Shown here: positions 16,962 through 24,927 of the stretch, piece after piece | How positions within the stretch are numbered: the first letter of the stretch is position 1 | Layout of the letters: each line of letters begins with the position of its first letter | DNA from: Roseburia_C sp051879315 | GTDB taxonomy: Bacteria; Bacillota; Clostridia; Lachnospirales; Lachnospiraceae | Assembly (NCBI GenBank): GCA_051879315.1 | Contig: JBJELW010000053.1 | Coordinates: 62,001 to 126,000, forward strand | Length of the DNA: 64,000 nucleotides | Direction of reading: 5' to 3' | Made by a program: the position numbers and the translations under genes | Notes under the pieces: generated by a model | Seen by the model: the letters and a program-made list of their open reading frames with translations, nothing else | Told to the model about the DNA's origin: nothing | The model's database searches: none

Positions 16962-17467
16962 TCAACCACCTCCTGCCACGCCACTATACCAAACCCCATT
17001 GCAATCGCTACCGCAAAATGTATCTTATGCTTGTCCCATGTCATGGCTTTCAAAAAAATCTCCGGATGTCCGGTGAGAACACTCGTCCGGATACACTGCA
17101 AAAGCAGCATCAGATCTGCTGCCAGATTTCTCTGAAACAGGAGCTTCACCAGCCCCCAAATGGCACCTATAATAAATGCCGCTGCCATCACATAACAGCT
17201 CTTTTCAATTCCTGTCCAAATTGCAATAACGGAAAATAGTTTGATATCGCCTGCGCCTATCGCATGCATTAGAAATAAAAGAAACAATAGAACAATGGGA
17301 AATAGCATATTCAATACGGCAACCCCCAGTCCATAAATGCCATCCTCCCATATTCGGTAGATAACTCCTCCCCCTACTCCCAGAGCAACCATCCAATTGG
17401 GTATCTTTCCTGACCAGAGATCGAACCCGGCTGCTCCTAAGAGATAAATGAAAACAATTGTGTAAAT
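16943..17467 (-). CDS. A24-type prepilin peptidase with probable AUU start
   Basis: The canonical second motif GAGDIKLF (Asp74) is present. The first Asp motif, FDLWSGKIPNW (Asp16), is included only if translation starts upstream of the ATG at 17392. The open frame runs up to ATT at 17467, which has AAAGGAGG seven bases before it, and no ATG, GTG or TTG lies between. I therefore set the start there (174 residues). The enzyme cleaves and methylates leader peptides of Flp pilins at the membrane. It is the first gene of the Tad operon and overlaps the CpaE-like gene by 19 bases. Confidence 0.85.
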   Translation of the reverse strand: MYTIVFIYLLGAAGFDLWSGKIPNWMVALGVGGGVIYRIWEDGIYGLGVAVLNMLFPIVLLFLLFLMHAIGAGDIKLFSVIAIWTGIEKSCYVMAAAFIIGAIWGLVKLLFQRNLAADLMLLLQCIRTSVLTGHPEIFLKAMTWDKHKIHFAVAIAMGFGIVAWQEVVDCISLQ

Positions 17468-17556
17468 GTGCCTCCCTCCTTTTGTATCCTGATTATACCC
17501 TCCTCCCTTTCACTCTGTACATGCAGTTACAGGAAAATTTTTTCTTTCGTCAGAAT

Positions 17557-17829
17557 TTACAAAAGTTGCAGTGCCATAATCCCATACAGAAGCACAAACC
17601 CGCATATTCCAAGGATTCCCACTGTTAATAAGGTGACAGGATTTACCCCGACATGTAAGGGTATCTGCTCCATTGCAAGCAAATAATTCATAACCACTAT
17701 GCCTGCTGTCCCGGTCACCAGCCGTACCAGCAGGCCTCCCAGAATTTTTGCCTTTTTTTTAATTACTCCGATGAGAAGCACCAGAAGGCAGATGCCCACC
17801 ATCACCAAAATCCCGGTATTTTTATCCAT
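17557..17829 (-). CDS. bofA: BofA-family inhibitor of pro-sigma-K processing
   Basis: The 90-residue membrane protein has hydrophobic segments at the N-terminus and C-terminus and the family core KILGGLLVRLVTGTAGIVVM followed by VGVNPVTLLTVGILGICG. In Bacillus, BofA holds the SpoIVFB protease inactive in the forespore membrane until sigma-K is needed. It is next to a divergent DUF2508 (yaaL-type) gene; in B. subtilis recR, yaaL and bofA are adjacent and co-directional, so the synteny supports the call while the orientation differs. Confidence 0.85.
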   Translation of the reverse strand: MDKNTGILVMVGICLLVLLIGVIKKKAKILGGLLVRLVTGTAGIVVMNYLLAMEQIPLHVGVNPVTLLTVGILGICGFVLLYGIMALQLL

Positions 17830-17976
17830 AAATGACTCCTATCCCAACTTCCGCTTCAAACTCCCTATATATATAGAAAAAAGTGAAAAAATTATTCCTT
17901 TTTCGTATAGATTAATTTTTTTCTGACTATACTGATAAAAAGATACCAATTTAGGAAATAAGAAAGTGGGGATGTC

Positions 17977-18228
17977 ATGCTTCATATTTTGAAAAATCAG
18001 AAACCGCAAAATGAATATTATATGCTGCTTTTGGCCGATCTGGCCCGCACGAAGGATGATTTAGAATATGCCTATTCTAATTTTCAGAATGTAATAGATC
18101 CGGACCTCATCGATGCCTATATCTATGAGGTGAATTCCGCACAGCTCCGCTACAAATTTCTGCTGCAACGAGTCAAACAAATAGAGGATTCTCACGCGAA
18201 GAATCCTCTGGAATTATCCAAATCCTGA
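17977..18228 (+). CDS. DUF2508 (YaaL-type) protein
   Basis: The 83-residue protein contains LLADLARTKDDLEYAYSNFQ, followed by NVIDPDLIDAYIYEVNSAQ and RYKFLLQRVKQIE, the pattern of DUF2508/YaaL. Function is unknown, but the gene travels with recR and bofA in Firmicutes. A weak GTGGGGATG site precedes the ATG. Its 3' end overlaps the convergent fliS gene by 37 bases, and a palindrome lies in the overlap. Confidence 0.85.
   Translation: MLHILKNQKPQNEYYMLLLADLARTKDDLEYAYSNFQNVIDPDLIDAYIYEVNSAQLRYKFLLQRVKQIEDSHAKNPLELSKS
18183..18209. repeat. Palindrome in the overlap of convergent genes
   Basis: AGAGGATTC (18183-18191) is repeated inverted as GAATCCTCT (18201-18209) with a nine-base loop. It lies within the 3' ends of DUF2508 and fliS, and may act as a shared transcription stop although no strong T run follows. 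Confidence 0.7.
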
Positions 18229-18668
18229 AAGCTTTCATTTAACTTTTCTTTCCCATAGGTCATCCCTGCATAAACCTGCTGGGTATTCTGCATCAGGGGG
18301 GCCGATGCATCCTGTGCCGCCACAGTCTGAAATGCCTCATGCAGCTCCTTTAGTATCTGCTGCACATGCTGCAGCGGGCAGACACTGTGCTGATACAGAG
18401 ACTGCATCAGTTCCCTGCGGCAAAAATCATACAACTGATACAAATTCCGGGACAGGTCGTACCGAAAATTCAGTCCATCCTGCAGATGGGACAGCACCTG
18501 ATCCGTCTGCCGGACCGCTGTATGAAAACTCTCCCAATCCTGCTCTCCCCCGGCGCAGACAGCATCCTCTATGTATGACAATGCAATCTCATAACAGATC
18601 ACGACCAGCTGCCCCCGGTTGCTCTGACTGATTCTTCTGGTAAAATCCTGTTTTGTCTGATTCTCCAT
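18192..18668 (-). CDS. fliS: FliS flagellin export chaperone
   Basis: The 158-residue helical protein contains ISQSNRGQLVVICYEIALSY, FRYDLSRNLYQLYDFCRREL and ILKELHEAFQTVAAQ, the pattern of FliS, which wraps the C-terminal helix of unfolded flagellin before export. It follows the flagellin gene by eight bases and should be co-transcribed from the same sigma-D promoter. The C-terminal tail (LDNSRGFFA) is longer than in typical FliS (about 130 residues) and is encoded across the overlap with DUF2508. Confidence 0.85.
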   Translation of the reverse strand: MENQTKQDFTRRISQSNRGQLVVICYEIALSYIEDAVCAGGEQDWESFHTAVRQTDQVLSHLQDGLNFRYDLSRNLYQLYDFCRRELMQSLYQHSVCPLQHVQQILKELHEAFQTVAAQDASAPLMQNTQQVYAGMTYGKEKLNESFQDLDNSRGFFA

Positions 18669-18676
18669 AAGCCCTC

Positions 18677-20056
18677 CTACTGCAGAAGCTGCAGTACCTG
18701 CTGCGGCAGATCATTGGCCTGGGTCAGCACGGAGATTGCCGCCTGTTCCAGCACGTTCTGCTTGGTGTACTCCGTCATTTCCAATGCCATATCCACGTCC
18801 TCGATACGGGAAAGTGCCGCCGTCATATTTTCACTGGTTTCATCCAGACTGGCGACTGCATAATCCAGACGGTTCTGATAAGCTCCGATGGCAGATCGCA
18901 CGGAGGATACCCTGGAAAGCGCCTCATCCAACTGAGTAATGGCGCGGGATGCCCCGTTTATTGTGGTCACATCCACCTCATCCAGATACAACGTCTCCGT
19001 TGTAATGGCAGGAATATCAATGGTCACTATCTGATTTTCATTCGAACCCATCTGCACATTCATGGATCCGATGTCCGTCACGTCTAATGTAATAACCGTT
19101 CCGTCTGCCAACCCACTGTCAGCCAAAAAAGACATTTCGAATCCATTTTTGTCCGTCACCGTTACCTTATTTCCATCCAATGACACGGTGGCAGTATTTG
19201 AAAATCCGCTTGTCAGCGTTACCGTTGCATCTACACCATAGGCCGTTGCCGGATCTGTCAGGGAAAATCCCAGCGCACCCGCCAGTGCAGCGTCACTGAT
19301 ATCTACGTCGACAGCACCGCTGCTCCCGTAAGCTGTCGAGGTGAACGTCAGCTTGCCCCCCGTCATGTTGACATCTGTCTCCCCGGTCTCCCCTGCCTGA
19401 CGAATCTTTTCGTAAGCTTCCTCATAGGTGTCCGTAGCGCTGATGTCTACCGAACTTCCGTTAATGCTTATGGTTCCGGATGCCCCCACGTTGGCTGACA
19501 TATTGGAAAACGCTGCATTGTCTGCTTCCAATACCGCCTGATTGGCCGCACTGTCAATGCTTACCTTGTAAGTTCCGGCGGTAACATCATCCGAAACGGC
19601 TACCCGGCTTACATCCTGCGTATATACCCTTCTCTGCACGGTGCCATCCAACAGCGCCTTGCTGTTGAACTCCGTATCCCTGCTGATACGGTCAATTTCT
19701 TCACTGAGGGACTCGATCTCTAACTGGATGGCCTTCAGATCCTCCTGAGTATTGGTTCCATTAGCCGCCTGTACGGCAAGCTCCCGCATTCTCTGCACCA
19801 GCGATGTGATCTCATTCAGCGCCCCATCTGCTGTCTGCAAAACAGAAGTACCATCGGATGCATTCTGACTGGCCTGATCCAGTCCATCGATCTGAAGAGT
19901 CATTTTATTGCTAATTGCCATTCCCGCAGGATTATCCTTGGAATGATTGATACTGAGTCCGGAAGAAAGCCGTTCCATTGCGGCACTCAGTGAATCCTCT
20001 GTACGAAGCAGCTGTTTATTTGTCACAACTGCGGACATATTATGGTTTACCTTCAT
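18677..20056 (-). CDS. fliC: Flagellin
   Basis: I start at ATG 20056 (MKVNHNMSAV), with AGAGG nine bases upstream; an upstream TTG at 20065 is in frame but less likely. The 459-residue protein has the conserved N-terminal D0/D1 helices (RLSSGLSINHSKDNPAGMAI, VQRMRELAVQAANGTNTQED) and the C-terminal D1/D0 helices (YQNRLDYAVASLDETSENMT, DVDMALEMTEYTKQNVLEQA). The middle variable domain is rich in Thr, Ser and Val strands. FliS binds its C-terminal helix. A sigma-D-type promoter lies upstream. It would be exported to form the filament. Confidence 0.95.
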   Translation of the reverse strand: MKVNHNMSAVVTNKQLLRTEDSLSAAMERLSSGLSINHSKDNPAGMAISNKMTLQIDGLDQASQNASDGTSVLQTADGALNEITSLVQRMRELAVQAANGTNTQEDLKAIQLEIESLSEEIDRISRDTEFNSKALLDGTVQRRVYTQDVSRVAVSDDVTAGTYKVSIDSAANQAVLEADNAAFSNMSANVGASGTISINGSSVDISATDTYEEAYEKIRQAGETGETDVNMTGGKLTFTSTAYGSSGAVDVDISDAALAGALGFSLTDPATAYGVDATVTLTSGFSNTATVSLDGNKVTVTDKNGFEMSFLADSGLADGTVITLDVTDIGSMNVQMGSNENQIVTIDIPAITTETLYLDEVDVTTINGASRAITQLDEALSRVSSVRSAIGAYQNRLDYAVASLDETSENMTAALSRIEDVDMALEMTEYTKQNVLEQAAISVLTQANDLPQQVLQLLQ

Positions 20057-20122
20057 TTTATCCAACCTCTTTTCTGTCTAAACCGGCTTCCCTGCGGCAA
20101 TTTGACTATCCCTGTCATTCCT

Positions 20123-23113
20123 TTAACTATTTAGTATATCGGTTCCGTTTTCTATGGACTTAACCACATTCAGAAAACTTTCCGCCATGCGATAAAGTGT
20201 CCTGGTCTGTACCGGATCCTCCTGCGTCTCACCGTAACGGAAATGATTGTGATGCTCTTTTCCAAATTCTTTCAGATCCAGAGTGTCACTGACAGCAAAA
20301 TGAAGCTTCAGCTCCTGGCCCTCCGGAAGACCCAGCTGTTCTTTCAGGTTCTCTTCCTGACCGGCAAAAAGTTCTCCGGTTTCCTCCCACTGGGTTGCGA
20401 TATATGCCGATACTCCCTGGTCGGTTGCCTGCAGCGTTGCCGCCACTTTTCCCATCCGGTCCGTGTCAAACAAAATATCCACCAAACCCTTTTTCTCTTC
20501 CCCGCGGACAATTTTCAAGGAAACATTGCACAGTTCCCCCTGAACCAGAACGGGTATGGCATACTGCTCTTCCCTGGACTGTTCACCCATAAGTGAAATC
20601 TGTGACATAGCCACCTTCATTTCCCGGATATCAATGCTGGTGACCGGTTTCTTCTCAATAATCATGTCTTTCATGACATTTTCCGCCGTTTCTGCCAGTT
20701 TCTCCTGGGCTTCCGCCATCTCCCTCGGAGTCTTTACCGCCTCCCCAAAATCCCGGAGAAGTTTCTCTTTGATCTCCTGCAGTTCCTGGGAAAGATTATC
20801 CTCCTGTTCCCCGCCAAAAATCTGTTGAAACACACGGTTTCTATGACTATTCTGCTGCATAACGGCCATGACATTGCTCACCGTTACAGGAAGATCATAA
20901 TGAGCCAGCATTTCATAGACCTCCTCCGGCGCGGCTGCCGCCTGTGCTAAATCCTCCAGCTGACGGCTTTGATACTGATACTCCGTCTCCCGGGGCTCCT
21001 CCGCCTGCTCCAGACCACGGGCCATTTCCTCCGGCGTCATTTCCATCCACTGCTCCTCATCGCCCAACTGTCTCAACTTTTCCGGGGAAATGTTCTCGCG
21101 GATATCCTTCAAAAGATCCTGCTGATATCCCGCCTCGATCTGATCCGTAATGGAAACTGTAGTACTCTCCTTTGCCGAAACCCCGCCAAACTGATCATCC
21201 ACCTGGTAATCCATTGCCTTGTGCTTTGAGGAACGCACCTGGGTCAGAAGATTCCGAAGGGTCAGCTCGCCTCCTTGCTGCAACAGGGATGCAATGGCTG
21301 CTCCATCCGTAGCTTCCACCTGACGGATCAAACGATAGATGCCGATATACGCGCTGCGCTGTTCCTGGCTGATCTGCTGATTCTGCTCCAGCTTGTACAG
21401 GTACTTGCTGAACTTTTCTTCCTCGGTGATTCCCTGTTCCCTTTGTATTTCTTCCGCCAACGCATTCAGCTGTTTCAAATCCATATCCAATGGATTGATC
21501 TCCCGCTTGATCATGATGTCTACCACCGCCGGCTTCATATTGGAAAAACTGCGCTGCACCATTTCATCCGCGGCTTTCATCTGCCGTATACTCTCCTGGG
21601 TAATTTCCGTGTGATTGTAGGCTAAGATCCGCACAGCACGCCGGTTAGACTCACTGATATCAAGTTCCAGTTCTTTTAAAATATCATCCACGTTTCGGAA
21701 AGCTTTTTGTATATGATCCCCAAGATCCTGTCTTGGAGTGGTCTGCATGGTTTCATACCGCTCGTTGGCCTGTTCCATCTGCGCCTGCAGCCTGCTTCCC
21801 TGCTCCTTTAACCCGTTTAAGGTCAGTTCCTCTGCCGGAATTCTGCCGATGGCATAGGCGGGAAGAGTTTTAATCCGTTCCACTTCCTGCAAAACATCCC
21901 GAATGGCAGCCTGTTGTTCTGTGTTGATATTCAGGGAACTGCCCAGTCTGGTCTGCATCTCTGCTTCTTGCTGTTTTAATGCATCCACCAGTTCACTCAG
22001 CTCCATGGTATCAATGGAGATTCCTTTTTTCAGCAATGCCAGATTTGCCTCCGTTGTCATCACCAGCCGGGTCTCCTCCAACTGCCGCATGGTCTTGATC
22101 TGACGATACACCAAATCCGCATTTCTGTCCAAATCGTCTTTTGCAAAAGATGTGTCCTGAGAAATATCCCTCTGTTTTGCCAGTTTAAGGTTTTGCGTTA
22201 GATCCACATTTTGCGGACGCACTCCGGACGCAATCCCCTCTGTCATAACCCGCACCAGTTCCTGCGGGTCCATGGGCAGTTCTATCTGCTCCAACGCCTG
22301 TTTCTGTGCCAGATTCTCTGCTGTAAGGGGAAGTTCGTTGGCAATCAGCCACTGACAGGATTCCACATTCCCACTGCTTACCTCCAGGCCGGCTTCCTCC
22401 AGTGCATGTTCTATTGCCGGCTGTAAGGCAGCATAATCAATCTGTCTCTCCGTATCCGCCACTGTTTGTGCCATACTGCCGGAAAATTGTGCTTTGAAGA
22501 GATTTTCCGGCGTAGCCTTCAGCTGATTCTTAAGCATATACAGAATGGAGCCGTCAGACGGTTGTGAAACCTCCCCCAGCACGGATATGGCATCCATCAT
22601 ATCGGATAGATTCTCCCGGCTGGCCGGCAGATCTGCCTGGTTCAGGATCTGAGCCAGCTGGTTAGCCAGAGCCTCACTTCCCGCCATTTCACTGAGCTGT
22701 TCCGGTGTCAGGTCATCCCCAAAATAGCTGATATCCTTTCCGGCTTTTGCCAATACCATCTTGATCTTGTCCGTCTCCGTCACCACCGTCTCGATCTTAT
22801 CATCCATCAGGGAATAACCTTTTTCTTCCAGGGCTGCCGCATCCTTCTCTGAGGTAGTCTGCGAAGCAAACAGCATCTCATTCTTCTGCTGGACGGCATC
22901 CATACCGGAAGCCTGCTCCTGAATGTCCTCCAGAGTGGTTTCCTCCCTCCGGGGTTTTCCATAGGTAGGATTATCCATCAGTTTTTGTCCTTTTCGGCTC
23001 TGCTCTACCTGAAATACATTTTCTGTATGGGTTGTATTCTTTTGTTCCTCTGTACGGGATACAGTTGCTGTCTGATTAGAATGCTCTAAGATATTTGCTG
23101 CATCAATCTTCAT
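20123..23113 (-). CDS. DUF6240 protein with a FliK-like C-terminal region
   Basis: The 996-residue, mostly helical, Gln- and Glu-rich protein is a DUF6240 member, a family common next to flagellin genes in Lachnospiraceae. No signal peptide or membrane segment is seen. The C-terminal part (about 860-970) shows VPVLVQGELC, then ILFDTDRMGKVAATLQ and NLKEQLGL, with strand-turn-strand spacing like the FliK hook-length domain. It is preceded by its own sigma-D-type promoter, and its last codons contain the promoter for flagellin. A role as a large hook-length or export-gate protein is inferred, not shown. Confidence 0.75.
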   Translation of the reverse strand: MKIDAANILEHSNQTATVSRTEEQKNTTHTENVFQVEQSRKGQKLMDNPTYGKPRREETTLEDIQEQASGMDAVQQKNEMLFASQTTSEKDAAALEEKGYSLMDDKIETVVTETDKIKMVLAKAGKDISYFGDDLTPEQLSEMAGSEALANQLAQILNQADLPASRENLSDMMDAISVLGEVSQPSDGSILYMLKNQLKATPENLFKAQFSGSMAQTVADTERQIDYAALQPAIEHALEEAGLEVSSGNVESCQWLIANELPLTAENLAQKQALEQIELPMDPQELVRVMTEGIASGVRPQNVDLTQNLKLAKQRDISQDTSFAKDDLDRNADLVYRQIKTMRQLEETRLVMTTEANLALLKKGISIDTMELSELVDALKQQEAEMQTRLGSSLNINTEQQAAIRDVLQEVERIKTLPAYAIGRIPAEELTLNGLKEQGSRLQAQMEQANERYETMQTTPRQDLGDHIQKAFRNVDDILKELELDISESNRRAVRILAYNHTEITQESIRQMKAADEMVQRSFSNMKPAVVDIMIKREINPLDMDLKQLNALAEEIQREQGITEEEKFSKYLYKLEQNQQISQEQRSAYIGIYRLIRQVEATDGAAIASLLQQGGELTLRNLLTQVRSSKHKAMDYQVDDQFGGVSAKESTTVSITDQIEAGYQQDLLKDIRENISPEKLRQLGDEEQWMEMTPEEMARGLEQAEEPRETEYQYQSRQLEDLAQAAAAPEEVYEMLAHYDLPVTVSNVMAVMQQNSHRNRVFQQIFGGEQEDNLSQELQEIKEKLLRDFGEAVKTPREMAEAQEKLAETAENVMKDMIIEKKPVTSIDIREMKVAMSQISLMGEQSREEQYAIPVLVQGELCNVSLKIVRGEEKKGLVDILFDTDRMGKVAATLQATDQGVSAYIATQWEETGELFAGQEENLKEQLGLPEGQELKLHFAVSDTLDLKEFGKEHHNHFRYGETQEDPVQTRTLYRMAESFLNVVKSIENGTDILNS
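20136..20162 (-). promoter_or_regulatory. Sigma-D (sigma-28) type promoter of flagellin
   Basis: On the minus strand TAAG (20162-20159), 15 bases, ACCGATAT (20143-20136) match the sigma-28 pattern TAAA-N15-GCCGATAA. The promoter lies within the last codons of the DUF6240 gene. The start codon of flagellin is about 80 bases downstream. Confidence 0.8.
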
Positions 23114-23147
23114 CTAATCCCCTCACTTTACCTTTAATCTATTTATT

Positions 23148-23174
23148 ATGTCGGCCGATAAGGTGTTTTTCTTG
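23148..23174 (-). promoter_or_regulatory. Sigma-D type promoter of the DUF6240 gene
   Basis: On the minus strand CAAG (23174-23171), 15 bases, GCCGACAT (23155-23148). Spacing equals that of the flagellin promoter, and the -10 box has the GCCGA core. The gene start is about 35 bases downstream. Confidence 0.75.
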
Positions 23175-23194
23175 AGGAATTTCGCACAAAGTAA

Positions 23195-23247
23195 AAAGCG
23201 GATACAGCATGACACCTTTTATACCGTGTACACACTGTATCCGCTTT
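23195..23247 (-). terminator. Long hairpin after the DUF1858 gene
   Basis: AAAGCGGATACAG (23195-23207) and CTGTATCCGCTTT (23235-23247) form a 13-bp perfect stem with a 27-base loop. Read on the minus strand it follows the DUF1858 stop and ends in a short T run (TTTTTAC), so it is probably a terminator, or an mRNA 3' stabiliser. Confidence 0.6.
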
Positions 23248-23282
23248 CCCGGGTCGAAAACTTCCCTGTGCAATCCTGCAAA

Positions 23283-23492
23283 TTATTTTTCGTCCTTTGC
23301 AAGAAACTCGTTGATACGATCTACCAGCTCCTGGGGCTCGATTCCATGAACCATGGCTGCCTCCTCGATGGTCTCCATCTGTGATGACGGGCATCCCAGA
23401 CAATGCATGCCAATCTCAAGCAGGATGGGCGCAATATTTTCATCGATCATTAGCAATTCACCGATCATTGTTTTTCCTGTAACCTGTGCCAT
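23283..23492 (-). CDS. DUF1858 protein
   Basis: The 69-residue protein contains IGELLMIDENIAPILLEIGM, then HCLGCPSSQMETIEEAAMVHG, the pattern of DUF1858 domains, with a conserved CxxC that could bind metal or act in redox chemistry. Such genes are common next to Fe-S or hybrid-cluster genes in anaerobes; a ferredoxin gene lies 400 bases away on the opposite strand. Function of the isolated domain is unknown. AAGGAGG precedes the ATG. Confidence 0.88.
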   Translation of the reverse strand: MAQVTGKTMIGELLMIDENIAPILLEIGMHCLGCPSSQMETIEEAAMVHGIEPQELVDRINEFLAKDEK

Positions 23493-23553
23493 AATATGGT
23501 ACCTCCTTATGCTCTGCCTTGAGTTTCCGCTAGTTAATAACTGCCAAAAGAAC

Positions 23554-23658
23554 CTGCTGCGATAGCAGCAGTGTTAATTGCACAAAATTGCTCTTGGAAA
23601 ACTTGTTTTCCAGAGGCAATTTATGTGCAATATTCACCTGCCACAAATGTGGCAGGTG
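23554..23658. repeat. Array of three hairpins in the 398-bp DUF1858-ferredoxin gap
   Basis: The gap 23493-23890 holds three successive structures: CTGCTGC/GCAGCAG (23554-23571), a 53-base long hairpin from TTGCACA to TGTGCAA (23578-23630) with inner GGAAAAC/GTTTTCC stem, and CACCTGCCACA/TGTGGCAGGTG (23635-23658), followed by CTTTT on the plus strand. The rest of the gap is AT-rich and carries the ferredoxin promoter. A 23-bp stretch inside this array recurs at 807-829. Confidence 0.7.
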
Positions 23659-23807
23659 CTTTTGGCTATAACTTAAACTTCAAAAACTCAAGTATGTTTT
23701 AGACCTAGATATTATAATGCTAAATATTCAATTATGCAATTATTTTCTCTCCGCGTCTGAAAAATATACGACCGATTGCTTTTTCTAAAATACATATGAT
23801 TTCCCTC

Positions 23808-23836
23808 TTGTAATAACATTTTTTTTGTATTAGAAT
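23808..23836 (+). promoter_or_regulatory. Promoter of the ferredoxin gene
   Basis: TTGTAA (23808-23813), 17 bases, TAGAAT (23831-23836). The AAAGGAGG ribosome site follows about 40 bases later. Confidence 0.65.
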
Positions 23837-23890
23837 TTATTTTAGCGAAAGAGCTATTCATTGATAATTTATTTAAAGGAGGACAAAACA

Positions 23891-24061
23891 ATGGCATACG
23901 TTATTTCTGACACATGCGTAAGCTGTGGTTCTTGTGAGGGTGGCTGCCCGGTAGGAGCAATCTCTGCAGGTGATGGTCAGTTCGTAATCGATGCTGACAC
24001 ATGTATCGAGTGTGGAGCTTGCGCAGGTACTTGCCCCACAGGTGCTATCAGCCAGGAGTAA
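23891..24061 (+). CDS. 2[4Fe-4S] ferredoxin
   Basis: The ATG at 23891 follows GGAGG by eight bases; the open frame extends further upstream but without support. The 56-residue protein has two CxxCxxCxxxCP clusters (CVSCGSCEGGCP and CIECGACAGTCP), the standard clostridial electron carrier used with pyruvate:ferredoxin oxidoreductase, hydrogenases and Rnf. It is monocistronic, with its own promoter and a strong terminator, and probably highly expressed. Confidence 0.97.
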   Translation: MAYVISDTCVSCGSCEGGCPVGAISAGDGQFVIDADTCIECGACAGTCPTGAISQE

Positions 24062-24070
24062 TCTCCAAGC

Positions 24071-24116
24071 AAAAATCTCTATCAGAAAAGATCTTTCTTC
24101 TCTGATAGAGATTTTT
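24071..24116. terminator. Bidirectional terminator between ferredoxin and MerR genes
   Basis: AAAAATCTCTATCAGA (24071-24086) pairs with TCTGATAGAGATTTTT (24101-24116): a 16-bp perfect stem with A/T runs on both sides, placed between convergent genes. Confidence 0.92.
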
Positions 24117-24731
24117 TTAGTTGGGCTGTGCCACTGGGTGTTTCCGGAACAGCTTTTTCTCTTTCTTCTGTTTTCCTCTCATATTCTGGCGAATCAGCTC
24201 GTCCAGTTTTCGGTAACGCTCCTCCTGGGCGTCCTCCTGTTCTCTGGCCAGATAATTCATCTCTTTCAGGATACGTGTGCGCACTTCCTCTCCCACTTCC
24301 CTGCTGAGAGTTTCACTATTTTCCTCGATGGCCTGGCGAACAATCTCCGTCATCATATTCTGAAACTGCTCCATACGCCTGGTATTATCTGCTACATTTT
24401 TGCTCACCGGCACTTGATCTGCAGCCTGTGCTTTCACGACCTCACTCCTTTCCATCTGCGCCGTTCCCTCCTGAAATTCCGGCATCTGATGCAACAGCTC
24501 CTCATTTCCACCATTATGTATCAGGATTTTGATGGCTTTCAACTGATAACCTTTCTCTTTCCACTCCTTAATCTTGTAGAATTGTTCGATATTCTCTTTT
24601 GTATAGTAGCGATGTCCCATTTCATTCCTGGGAATCGTAAGATCTAGTTCTTCCTCCCAATAACGAAGCACATGAGATTCTACATTCACAAGCGCTGCCG
24701 CATCGGAAATCATATATCGTTGCTTGTCCAT
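24117..24731 (-). CDS. MerR-family transcriptional regulator
   Basis: The start is ATG 24731, six bases after AAGGAGG; the longer open frame is not supported. The 204-residue protein has a MerR winged helix (ISDAAALVNVESHVLRYWEE, then GHRYYTKENIEQFYKIKEWK) and a long Gln/Glu-rich coiled coil with a basic C-terminus (KQKKEKKLFRKHP). There is no obvious ligand domain. A promoter with TTGCAC, 18 bases and TATAAT lies just upstream, a spacing typical of MerR autoregulation. The target is unknown. Confidence 0.85.
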   Translation of the reverse strand: MDKQRYMISDAAALVNVESHVLRYWEEELDLTIPRNEMGHRYYTKENIEQFYKIKEWKEKGYQLKAIKILIHNGGNEELLHQMPEFQEGTAQMERSEVVKAQAADQVPVSKNVADNTRRMEQFQNMMTEIVRQAIEENSETLSREVGEEVRTRILKEMNYLAREQEDAQEERYRKLDELIRQNMRGKQKKEKKLFRKHPVAQPN

Positions 24732-24879
24732 ACTCTGCCTCCTTTGCACCAATCTATGATATAAAATTATAGACCTACTCATAGAACGAGTGCAATCAAT
24801 TTTCATCGTAGAATTCCGACAGGATTCGAGGACAAAAAGGGGAAAAACAGTAGAAAAAGGAAGAAATGAGAAAAATATA

Positions 24880-24908
24880 TCCCGGAGGAATAATCTCTTC
24901 CTCCGGGA
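24880..24908 (-). terminator. Terminator of the gdpP-rplI-dnaB operon
   Basis: TCCCGGAGGAA (24880-24890) pairs with TTCCTCCGGGA (24898-24908). Read on the minus strand it lies 20 bases after the dnaB stop and is followed by ATATATTTTTC. Confidence 0.85.
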
Positions 24909-24927
24909 CGTTTCCCTGAATGGTCTT

